Source: UBA1845 sp002338715
GTDB lineage: Bacteria; Planctomycetota; Phycisphaerae; UBA1845
Direction: 5' to 3'
Assembly: GCA_035344155.1 (NCBI GenBank)
Contig: DAORAL010000005.1
Coordinates: forward strand, 1-64,000
Length of the DNA stretch: 64,000 nt
The notes beneath the pieces were generated by a model. It did no database searches, had not been told where the DNA came from, and was given only the letters and a program-made list of their open reading frames with translations. The translations under genes were made by a program, and so were the position numbers. Below are positions 1-9,100 of the stretch, one piece after another (the first letter of the stretch is position 1; each line of letters starts with the position of its first letter).

Positions 1-26
1 ATTTGAATGATTTGGGGATCTGACCC

Positions 27-1277
27 ATGGCAGGATCCATGAAAAAAGTTCTGCCAGGTGATCCACTTGAGATTTCGGCGGATACCTTCAACACGCTCAT
101 TGATGTTGCGCAAGCGCACAAGAGCAATCAGCGCAGGACATCACGTCAACGGCGAATCTTCCAAACGCCTCCGAATATCGCATTGGTCCTCAACGGCAGC
201 GGAGCCGATCGCGATCGCTTCGACGTTCTTGGAATCACCGGGCCTATCCTGACTCCTGCGGAGAACATCGACTCATTCCAGAATCGCGTGTTGCTAACTG
301 GCGGTGCTCCCGGCGCGTCTGATTCCGGGCGCTTTGTGATCCTGGCTGAACCGATTGCCGCCGGTGCCATTGGCCGAGCGTACGTCGACGGTGTCTGCCC
401 GGTCCGTGTCGAGATGGATGACGAATCCCACGGCTTTGCGGACGTGTCGGATGGCGTGACTGATACGCTGCTCAGCGCATCGAGCGGCACGGCCCAATTG
501 CTGTGGGTGCAGCCGTTGGAGGATCGCGACGATCCTGCGATTGCGTGGGTAATTGTGCGGATTGGTGGCGGCGGTGGTGGTGGCGGCGGTTCGATGCAGA
601 TCATCGTCACCGGCCACGGCATCCCGTATGTGTCCACACTTCCCGAAACGACCGATCCGCCCGGTGCTGAAGTTGGCAGAATCTACAGTCATATCGGCCG
701 CGTGATTCAGGGCACGGCACCATTTGGCTTGGAGTATGGGCTTGAAGACATCGAGTTCCACCCGCTACAGCGTCACGGCTGGTTCCATCCGGGGGCGATC
801 GTCAGCATATTCCAGTTGGGCGGTGTCTGGGTTGCAGATTGCAAGCATTTCTATGGGATCGTGACCAAGGCCGCGCCGGTGGGCACGAGCGTTCCGCGTG
901 GGACCGTGGAAGTTGAACCGTTCGATGGCAATCCGGGGCTGGTGTACAGCAACCCGGCAAGTCTGACGCGATTTCCAAACTCCAAGCTCTACCGTGCCTG
1001 CACGTTTCCCGGAACCGAATTGCAGGTCGGAGAGCCGGTGTTGTGCGCGTACGTGGGCGCTGGCGGCATCTCCCCGAGCAACCACGACGCCGACTGGCTT
1101 GCAATGAACATGCCCAACCTGTTTGGCGATCCGAATGCTTCAGACTACGCCAATGCAGAGCCGCCCATACCGAGCCTTTGCATCACGACCGACCCCGACC
1201 TTCCGGTAACGGCACCCATCGACGATGCAATTACATCGGATGAACCAGTCATCGTGGAAGTGACGCCAGATCCATGA
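27..1277 (+). CDS. Phage-like structural protein of unknown function
   Basis: Predicted 416-residue soluble protein with no recognised catalytic motif. The N-terminus (KVLPGDPLEIS followed by FNTLIDVAQAHK) resembles proteins in planctomycete prophage-like gene sets, which is a recollection of style and not a database match. A run of nine glycines near residue 180 (bases about 562-590) looks like a flexible linker between two beta-rich halves. The stop overlaps the next gene by four bases (ATGA at 1274-1277), so the two are translationally coupled. An alternative start is the Met codon at 39. No signal peptide or membrane segment is visible. A virion or tail-associated role is inference only. 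Confidence 0.6.
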   Translation: MAGSMKKVLPGDPLEISADTFNTLIDVAQAHKSNQRRTSRQRRIFQTPPNIALVLNGSGADRDRFDVLGITGPILTPAENIDSFQNRVLLTGGAPGASDSGRFVILAEPIAAGAIGRAYVDGVCPVRVEMDDESHGFADVSDGVTDTLLSASSGTAQLLWVQPLEDRDDPAIAWVIVRIGGGGGGGGGSMQIIVTGHGIPYVSTLPETTDPPGAEVGRIYSHIGRVIQGTAPFGLEYGLEDIEFHPLQRHGWFHPGAIVSIFQLGGVWVADCKHFYGIVTKAAPVGTSVPRGTVEVEPFDGNPGLVYSNPASLTRFPNSKLYRACTFPGTELQVGEPVLCAYVGAGGISPSNHDADWLAMNMPNLFGDPNASDYANAEPPIPSLCITTDPDLPVTAPIDDAITSDEPVIVEVTPDP

Positions 1278-2869
1278 GTATTGCAACGCCAAAACTCGGT
1301 CCGCTGCCCAATCCGTTCCTGTACGATGGGTATATTCTGCCGGCATTTCGTTTGCATGATCCGGATTTCGGTTCCCCTTTCGATTACCCGAAACCGGTTA
1401 CAGGCACCGGGACGATCCCATCGCAGCCGTACAAAGACTCGAGTGCGAACTCACGCGTGCGCTTCCGGCACCTGGTCAACCCCGGGCAAGGTGTCACGGG
1501 TAGCCACCAACCGCTTTACCCGTTCAAAGACGCGGGCGACAACAACCGAATCCGCTTGCGCAAGTATCCGTGCGAACCCTTCACACCGGACCCAGCCGAT
1601 CGCATTTGGGAAACGGGTAATATTTGGAAAGAGCGTCCACTGGCGAGTTCGGACGTGGCGGTTGGAGGATCAGTTTCGACGTTCACTGCGAGCTTTACAG
1701 CGGAGTCGCTTGGTTGGGTTGATCCAAACGGGACGGCGCCATACGTCATCCCAGAGGATTACTTCGAGTGCTATTGGGTTCGTTGGTTGACCGGCGGCAA
1801 CGCGGGGCTTACATCGCAGATTGCGGCAAGCCTTAACAATGTGCTGACGCTTTCAACTCCCGTTTCAAACTCAATCCTTGCAGGCGACACGTACGACATC
1901 ATTCGCCAACCCGAGCCGCGCATACGCGGTAGACACTTTCAGCGCCGTCGCGTGTTGGGGGTCCAGAACTACCCGAACATTCGTGCCGGTGGTCGCAGCA
2001 GCGTGATCGTCCCCCATACATTCAAAATCAAGATCACAGATTTCGAACCCATTACGAATCCGCTTGCGAGTCCACATACGCAATGGAGTTGGTTCGGTTT
2101 CACCAATTGGAGTGACGTGCTTTCTGAAGCGCCGAGCACATGGTCCACGACCGTTATCCAGCGGGCATACATCGACGACGTTCTGCTTGACGCGGAGTTT
2201 TTTGCGACGGCCAACAGCACCCATACCGGTGCGGTTCGCGATGGCTATGGCGCGTGGTCAGGGCAGTTTGGCGCGAGTGGAAATTCCCTGCCGAGCGAAA
2301 GCAAGATTCTCTTGGGCGAGAACACGGTGTTTAACGACACACCGTCGATCCCGCTCCCGATTCGTTTTTACCTTGAGGGCGTCTACGTTCGCACGCGCGA
2401 ACTCACCTCGTTTTTTAGCACTGAAGGCGTTGCAGAAGTGGCTGCGAAACCCTGGTGGGGAATGCAATGGGTCTTCAGCGCATATGACGGCGCTGGGCAC
2501 AGACTCTTCGACCGGAACTTTGCACCCTATGACAATTGGATTGCCGGTGACTTTGGCGACGGCCCATTCCTTCCGACCTTCCCGGTGGACATCAATTGGT
2601 GGGGACTGGTCACAGCAAGCCCCGCCATCACTTGGATTCCGCAGGTGATGCCGTATGTGATTGGACCGATGGGTCATTCCAATGCCGCGGTCAGCCCGTT
2701 TCAGCCGACACACCAATTCGCGGACAACATGTTCGAGCCGCCTTACCTGACGGAGTGTGACCCGGTGATGGGTGGAACAATCAAATACGATGCTAACGAG
2801 GACGGTCGCCCATGGGTTTTGAGTGGAATCGACACGCGTTACAACGTGGTCACTGAAGTGTCCTCCTGA
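1274..2869 (+). CDS. Phage-like structural protein of unknown function
   Basis: Predicted 531-residue protein, rich in aromatic residues, Pro, Gly, Ser and Thr, as is common in virion or tail proteins. I recognise no domain. It starts inside the stop codon of the upstream gene and is almost certainly co-expressed with it. There is no signal peptide or transmembrane segment, so secretion is not suggested. Repeated short segments such as PFDYPKP and YPFKDAG near the N-terminus are compatible with a beta-structured particle protein. No further structural gene follows inside the window; the next gene, on the opposite strand, belongs to a defence operon. The pair is therefore the right-hand end of whatever lies to the left of the window. 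Confidence 0.55.
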   Translation: MSIATPKLGPLPNPFLYDGYILPAFRLHDPDFGSPFDYPKPVTGTGTIPSQPYKDSSANSRVRFRHLVNPGQGVTGSHQPLYPFKDAGDNNRIRLRKYPCEPFTPDPADRIWETGNIWKERPLASSDVAVGGSVSTFTASFTAESLGWVDPNGTAPYVIPEDYFECYWVRWLTGGNAGLTSQIAASLNNVLTLSTPVSNSILAGDTYDIIRQPEPRIRGRHFQRRRVLGVQNYPNIRAGGRSSVIVPHTFKIKITDFEPITNPLASPHTQWSWFGFTNWSDVLSEAPSTWSTTVIQRAYIDDVLLDAEFFATANSTHTGAVRDGYGAWSGQFGASGNSLPSESKILLGENTVFNDTPSIPLPIRFYLEGVYVRTRELTSFFSTEGVAEVAAKPWWGMQWVFSAYDGAGHRLFDRNFAPYDNWIAGDFGDGPFLPTFPVDINWWGLVTASPAITWIPQVMPYVIGPMGHSNAAVSPFQPTHQFADNMFEPPYLTECDPVMGGTIKYDANEDGRPWVLSGIDTRYNVVTEVSS

Positions 2870-3103
2870 GGGATCAGCGGATTTCAGCGCGTGTCGATTC
2901 TCTCCAATATTGCGTCTCTTTTTCCGATTTCATTTTTCAGCTATCAACCGTCTCCGATGACCCGCTCATTTCCTACCGCCGATGAACCCCGCGCCTCCGT
3001 TCCATCGCATCAAGCCGCTCGTCCATCATCACCGGCATGCCAAACCAGAACGACGACGTCAAGACGCGGTTCATTTAGCGGACACGGTGTTTCCGCCTCT
3101 GCG

Positions 3104-5164
3104 TCAAATAAGTCGTTCCTCATTAGGCGGATCCAAAGACTCCGCAACGTTGCGTCGCAACAACAAGTCATCGAGTATCGCCGCGTTCAGCCAAAGCTTT
3201 ACTTGGTCCATCTGGAATCCCATCGGCGGTGGCGTGGTGGTCGTCAGAATGTATTGGAATGGGCACCTATCGGACGATCCGAAGTGATCCTGTAGCGCCC
3301 CAATCAAGCGGATGAAGCTATGGTAGATGCGCAGGCCGAGGTCGGCCTCTCGCGGGCTGTCGTGAACGAGGATGCCTGGCAGATGTGCCTTCTCTGAGAC
3401 TGAATTGTAAACCAGACAGGCAACGTCCGCGAGCAGCACCGACAGCGTATCCACTGCCTCGCCACTCATGGCGTGGCCGTGCGTGATCCGGAATTCAAGT
3501 TCCCGGTTGGCGAGGCTGACTCGGCCGTCGTATGTGCCGGAGGTCAGAACCGCCCTGACCGCTCCTGAGAATATGGACGCCAGCAGATCGCGATTTTCGG
3601 CATGCTGTTCCAAAAGCGTGGCCAGTCGCGTCTCGGTTCTCTCGACCTTTTTTGCGATTTCATCTAGTTCGTCCTGGCACTCATCTAATTCCTCGAACTC
3701 GCCGGGGCGGCTCTGGCGCTCGGTCCACATCGCAAGCTGCTCTTCCGCTCGCTTGAGATCACGCACATCATGCCGCTTTTCACGAATACCAGTCCAGAGA
3801 GCGTCGCGCTTGGCCTGTAGGGCCTGCAGTTCCTTGTTTAACTGCTCGATCTGGTCGTTCAAACTGCCTTTTTGATCTCCAACGGCCTTAATCGTCTCAG
3901 CTCGCTTTGCTTCCGCCTGATCCATAGCGTGAGCATCCTGAAGCTGCGTGATTCGAAAGGTCTCTTGACGCTTCTGCACGTATTCACAGTCCTGATACAG
4001 GACTCCACCAAGAATGCAGATTTTCTCGCCATGCTCATCAAGAAGTTCGCGTTCCTGCTGTCGCTGGCTCAACCCGTTGTCGAGTTCCTGAGAGGCACCG
4101 TCTTCGAGTCTGAATAGGCTATCTATGGTTTGGAGTCGCATTTGGAGCTGGCTAATCCGGCCACCAAAACGGTCAATCTGATCCTGCAAAGTCTTCCGCT
4201 CATCCTCCACCGTAGCGATGTCGCCTTCCATCTTCTCTGCTGCCCGTTCTGCAAGGCGGTGAAGGTCTGGAAGAAGCTGGTCCCAATGGAATGGCAGCGT
4301 CTCGATGTCCGGCTCATTAGGCAGCACTGCACGTAGCCGCCGCCGGAGTTCGCCGTCGTACAGGTTTACCCGGAATTGCGGCTCCCGTTTCAACTCCTCC
4401 AGTCGTTTCCCTAGCCGGTCCTGGTCTTGGAACAGCTTTGCGAGGCTGTCTTCAGCCTTGAGCTCATCAGGCAGAAAAAGGCCGAGTACAGACCGCATCA
4501 CGAAGAGAGGGTCCGCTTTCGAAAAGCGAAAGCTCGGCCAGTCCGATTCGCTACGTGCTGAGCGCCAGTCATGTATGTTTTGGAAACGGGCCTCTTGGTC
4601 GCGTGAACACCACGCCAGTATGTGGCCCCACTCAATGGGTTGATCTGTGCGAGCAACTGCGCCCGCTGGCATGCCGTCAAGAACCGTATCGAGCCCAAGT
4701 TTCGTGGGGTAATCCTCTTGGTAGGCAGGCTGCGAGCGGTCCTCTATCAATTCTTGAATGGTGGCATCAGCCATGACGTAGGAATTTCGACCATTGCCGA
4801 TCGGACGAATCACCGCCCATTGCTTCCGGCGGACGAACAATTCCGCCCCAACGTATCCGCCGGGAAAGGCCTTACGGATCAATTCCATGTTGGCCTTGGT
4901 GCCGAAGGTCTTCTCGCCGAGAACGTAACGGAGCAATCGGCAGAAGGTCGTCTTGCCGGCACTGTGGCCGGTAATCTCCGCAGGGGGATCGTCGTCTTCA
5001 GGTTCTTTCGCCCAGATGATGTTCAGCCCTTTTGTGAGATTGACCTCGCGAATGGCCTTCAGGTCTGGGCTGATTTGCTCGTACACAACAAGTCGACAAA
5101 CCCATACATCCGGCTCTGTTTGGACGGGCTGAAGGTTCAGGTGTTTGTAGAGGTCCATGGTCAT
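3104..5164 (-). CDS. SMC-like coiled-coil ATPase, last gene of the defence operon
   Basis: Predicted 686-residue ATPase of the SMC/RecN/DUF2326 type. A Walker A motif (GHSAGKTT, residues 66-73) follows an N-terminal beta region. Long heptad-rich segments span about residues 230-560, with charged Gln/Glu/Lys/Arg stretches typical of a coiled coil. The C-terminal third carries a signature-like segment (MSGEAVDTLS) and a Walker B-like stretch (ILVHDSPREADL). A head-coil-head ABC dimer is therefore expected. It overlaps the upstream cyclase-like gene by four bases and is the last of five co-directional genes. SMC-like ATPases in defence operons (Wadjet JetC, ABC-3C, Lamassu LmuB) sense or clamp DNA; that role here is inference. 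Confidence 0.75.
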   Translation of the reverse strand: MTMDLYKHLNLQPVQTEPDVWVCRLVVYEQISPDLKAIREVNLTKGLNIIWAKEPEDDDPPAEITGHSAGKTTFCRLLRYVLGEKTFGTKANMELIRKAFPGGYVGAELFVRRKQWAVIRPIGNGRNSYVMADATIQELIEDRSQPAYQEDYPTKLGLDTVLDGMPAGAVARTDQPIEWGHILAWCSRDQEARFQNIHDWRSARSESDWPSFRFSKADPLFVMRSVLGLFLPDELKAEDSLAKLFQDQDRLGKRLEELKREPQFRVNLYDGELRRRLRAVLPNEPDIETLPFHWDQLLPDLHRLAERAAEKMEGDIATVEDERKTLQDQIDRFGGRISQLQMRLQTIDSLFRLEDGASQELDNGLSQRQQERELLDEHGEKICILGGVLYQDCEYVQKRQETFRITQLQDAHAMDQAEAKRAETIKAVGDQKGSLNDQIEQLNKELQALQAKRDALWTGIREKRHDVRDLKRAEEQLAMWTERQSRPGEFEELDECQDELDEIAKKVERTETRLATLLEQHAENRDLLASIFSGAVRAVLTSGTYDGRVSLANRELEFRITHGHAMSGEAVDTLSVLLADVACLVYNSVSEKAHLPGILVHDSPREADLGLRIYHSFIRLIGALQDHFGSSDRCPFQYILTTTTPPPMGFQMDQVKLWLNAAILDDLLLRRNVAESLDPPNEERLI

Positions 5165-6156
5165 TCACTGGCCTCCGCGTTGGGTCCAACGTTTGGGGAC
5201 GCCGACGCAAAATTCTTCAGCCATTTGTACTTATCATGCACGGCCTCGGACAGGTCTTCGCTCAACCGTTTGTCTGCGAGGGCGTGCATCAGCGCCACAA
5301 TGTCGCTGCGCGATCGTGTTCGATGCTCCCATGTCCAGACCGCGGTGCCGTCAGAATTGGTCCCGCGCGTAATCCGCTCGGTATCTTGCCGGTCGATATG
5401 TTCGTGAAGAACGTCCAGGAACCGAATGCTATCCGTGTCTTCCCGAAAGGACTCACGGATGGAGATGGTCGAACCATCTGTCGCAGGAGACGTAAACGGA
5501 AAGGCTTCAGACGTGCCGTTTGCGTCAAGGTACTGCACGAGGCTGTCGCTAGCAATCACACGTGGGTAGATGGCTTTAGTGCTCTCAAGCTCGTATGCCT
5601 CAATCAGACCCGGCCCCAAAGTGACCGGAAAACCACTCATGCCTTCCTGGTAAACAATGTCTGTCGGGGACTCTCGCGAACTTGATTGAGGTGGAATCTG
5701 TCCGAACGCCTTGAACTGCCGATCACGCAGTTCTTCTTGCAGCTTGGAAAGAGTTTTACCCCAAGTGTCATCCCAGTACATCCCGCCGATAGTAATCGCA
5801 CCCCGGATGCATACACTCAACTCCAGCATGCGATCATGGATGTACCGAACCGAACGCAGAAGCCGCGCCAACCGGCCCGAAGCAGCCGGTATGAATAGGC
5901 AGATGCTGTCTGAAAACGGACGTACTTGGAGAACCCATGTATCATACCCGAGCAGATTCCCTGCACTGTCCCGCTTTGCCTTCGTAAACGTGGACTGTGG
6001 CGTGTCCAATGCGATCCGGTTCAAAGCCCTTACTAGGGTCGCGATAGTTTCCGGATTGCTCTGGCTGTCCTTGACCAAGCTCTTGAATCCGAGCACGTCA
6101 ATGAAAGCAACGAAGCATTCGGTGTATTGCATCTGCTCTACGTGATGATCCGTCAT
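5161..6156 (-). CDS. Class III nucleotide-cyclase-like protein in defence operon
   Basis: Predicted 331-residue cytosolic protein. The segment AFIDVLGF (Asp20) resembles the first metal-binding strand of class III cyclases (F-x-D-I-x-G-F). FSDSICLF (Asp83) matches the position of the second metal-binding Asp, and IRGAITIGG (Arg118) resembles the R-x-G-I-x-x-G strand. This looks like a cyclase or GGDEF/palm-type fold with both acidic residues kept, so it may be active. The family is often annotated as hypothetical. It follows the methylase by 11 bases and overlaps the ATPase gene by four, so it belongs to the operon. Production of a nucleotide signal, as in Pycsar or CBASS, is possible but unproven. 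An alternative is a catalytically inactive nucleotide sensor. Confidence 0.6.
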   Translation of the reverse strand: MTDHHVEQMQYTECFVAFIDVLGFKSLVKDSQSNPETIATLVRALNRIALDTPQSTFTKAKRDSAGNLLGYDTWVLQVRPFSDSICLFIPAASGRLARLLRSVRYIHDRMLELSVCIRGAITIGGMYWDDTWGKTLSKLQEELRDRQFKAFGQIPPQSSSRESPTDIVYQEGMSGFPVTLGPGLIEAYELESTKAIYPRVIASDSLVQYLDANGTSEAFPFTSPATDGSTISIRESFREDTDSIRFLDVLHEHIDRQDTERITRGTNSDGTAVWTWEHRTRSRSDIVALMHALADKRLSEDLSEAVHDKYKWLKNFASASPNVGPNAEASE

Positions 6157-6167
6157 ATGCCACTTCC

Positions 6168-9100
6168 TTACGCCACAGCCAAGCCAGATGACGCGGCTTC
6201 CCGCATGAAGATACCTAGTATCCTCTGTTGCTCCTGTGACGCGACGTCAACGTCTTCTCGAAATTCGCGAACGCGTTCGAGAGCCTTGAGGGCCAGGGCG
6301 ACAACGTCATCCACGCCGCCGGACAAGGAGGCCTTCACGGCTGCAATATCGGTTCCAACCGCAATCGGCTGACCGATTCCTGAGTGATCGACAGCCAGCG
6401 CTTTCCGCTGCTCCAGATAGTCGCGGGAATTTTTCCATCGAATCGAGTCGTTATCTTCGACGAACATCGCGGCCGGGGCCTTGGCGATGGCGGCCTCAAG
6501 TGTGCGTTTGTCGGTTGCAGACAGGAATACCTCGCACCAGGTCGGATGCGTTGCCATCAGGAGCGCATCGAGGTGGTCCATGCTGGAAAGAACGCCAGTT
6601 TGTTCGACAGCAGACAATGCGGCGGAGCAGATGAGCTTATCGCGATCAGTGGCCGGGTAAGATAACGCGGTAAACAGGTCGATGTCCGCCGTGGCGGCCA
6701 CTTTCTTCCGACTCCGCTTGGGTTTCGCGACTGTAGTGACAGCGCTGGCTTCGGCTGCGGCGCGCTTGAGGTTTTCTGCTAGGAGGCGCTTCAAGACCTC
6801 TCGGCGGGCGGCAGGGCTGATGGTGTAGCGGACGCGGTCGTTTTCGGGAAGCGTCTCGACCTCGTGGAAGTCATGTCCGAGATCGAGGTCCTGCCAGCCG
6901 TAGGTGTCGCGAACTATTGTGTCAAGCTCGACGTGGAGGCGGCGGAGTTCCAGCAGGCCCTCGTGACCTGTGGTGACGGTGTCGGTATCCATCTTCGAGA
7001 CCTTGGCCACCATCTCGGGTGATAGATCGCGGGCGTGAAAAAGGTTATATATCTTGGTCAAGCCAAGCCAGAGAGAGAGCATTAGAGCTTTGCGATGCTC
7101 GTGGTAGCGTTCGCCAACTCTGGCAAGATAGGCGGCGGGGGTTTGCCAGAGGCCATCGGGGAAAGCGAAAGTCTCGAAGCAGTCTGAAGGCGAGTAGCGC
7201 AGTCGTGTTTCTAGTTTCCCGCTGCATTTGCGTGCCCAGACTTCGTGGAGTGTAGACTGAGAAACGGCGAAGAGATCCCAGCGGTCGGTCGTGAATACAT
7301 TGAGAGAGTCGGTGAAGACGTAGTTTGTTGGCACCGCTACAAAACTAAGGAATTTCGTTGTCCGAACTGAGGCAAAGCAAGAGGAGAGAGTGCGGAGGTT
7401 GCGGTTCAAGCCGGGGCGATGTTCGGCATAGATCCACCACACTTCCCGATTGCGCTTGCGATTTTGTGTGGCTCTGAATGGCTTGACCTTCGTTTCCACA
7501 ATTACAAATGGCTCCGGATAAAGCTGTGCCTTCTCAAGCGACCAATCGTGGAAGTTAATGATGGACCGCCCCGGTGATTGGCCGGGATCTTCATTGATGT
7601 CTTGTTTTCCACGGGGTGCTGGAAAAACAACTTCGCGATTGCGGGAGTCAGTTGTGATTAGCTGTAACGCTTGCTCGTTAGTAAGCAGGAAACCGTCGCC
7701 GAGGATGATGGAACCCTGAAATACCTGGTCACGATTCTCAAGCAGGCTCTTCGGCTCCGCGAGTTCCTCGCCCGATTCGAAAAATGTATTGATGTAATCT
7801 TCGGACTTGCCATCAAGGATCCTCTGCCCTTCCCAGTCTCCTTTGTGCGTGGCCAGCAATGACACTACGAGGTTTGCCTGCCCTGGCCACTTGGTACCAC
7901 GTATGGCCATGATGATCTGGCCACCCTTGGCGACAACCTGCATAAGTCCGTCTCGTCTGATGTCGCCGTCGGTAATTGAGTTTGTGGTTATGATCGCCGA
8001 AGAGCCGCCAGGCTTGAGAAGGGTGTGAATGCGACGAAGAAAAAAGACTACTAAATCGCTGAGGCCTGTGGGCGCATACTTCCACTTGACGTACTCGCAG
8101 AAGGAAAAACCGTATGTGCCGCTAAGCGCTTGTCCTCCCAAATACGGTGGATTTCCCAAGATGCAGTCGAATCCGCCTCTCTCCATGATGTCAGGAAACT
8201 CGAGAAACCAGTGAAAGAACCGCTTCCGGGAGGCTACTACCGCCGCTGCTGCGATGGCCTGTCCTTGCGGCGTTTGTTCACCGCGCCAGTAAAGGCGAAA
8301 TTCTTCGTCAGTAATCAACTTGGCTTTGTTGTCCTGAGTCTTTGGGACATAGAATTGCGCAATTGGGATGGCAGCAATCTGATTGAGTAGCCACGCATCT
8401 TGTCCCGCTACGAAATTGTTGAACTGTTTCTTCTTCTCAACTATCTCTGCAGGCGTTTTCTCCGGAAGTGCGGATAGCGAATTCCACTTGGCGAGAATAC
8501 CATCGAGACGCTGGCGTGTTTCGGACGAAAGCTCCATCATGAACTGCAACCGCTCTTTTCGCTCCCTCTTGTTCTGTTTGCGTAATTCAGCAGCGACCTC
8601 TTTGTCATCGCCAGAGAGCGTCTTAAACGCTTCATTGGGTACACCTTTGTCGACATCCTCGCGATGGACATAGCCGACGATGGAATTTCCCCACTTGATG
8701 TGATGGTCGAGGAAGTTAAGCGGCTGTCCCGGATTGTGAGCTTCGAGCCAAAGTGCAACTTTACACAGTTCAACAGCCAATTCGTTTAGGTCAACACCGT
8801 AGATGCAAGTTCGGATGACATCTCGTAGCGCGGCTCGGTAAGCAGTTGGAGACGGCTGCTCCTCGCCAGTGCGCACAATGGCCAATTCCGTGGCGATGCG
8901 GCGGGCGGCGGCGAGCAAGATGTGCCCAGAGCCACAAGCGATGTCTGCTACTCGCAAATCAAGCAGGGCGGCTTCCGGGTCGTCTTCCTTGAGACGCTCC
9001 TCGATTAGGTAATCGAGAGAGTGTTTGACCAGCGGCTGAACAAGGTCATCGGGCGTGTAATGGGATCCGGTGGCTGCACGTTCGTCGCCCTTTCTGAACC

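Noticed and set aside
1..23. End of an upstream coding gene
   Set aside because: One frame stays open to a TGA at 21-23, but seven codons are too few to support a gene.
2891..3295. 134-codon plus-strand frame after the phage-like pair
   Set aside because: It overlaps the 3' end of the ATPase gene and is Arg/Ser-rich without motifs or ribosome-binding site.
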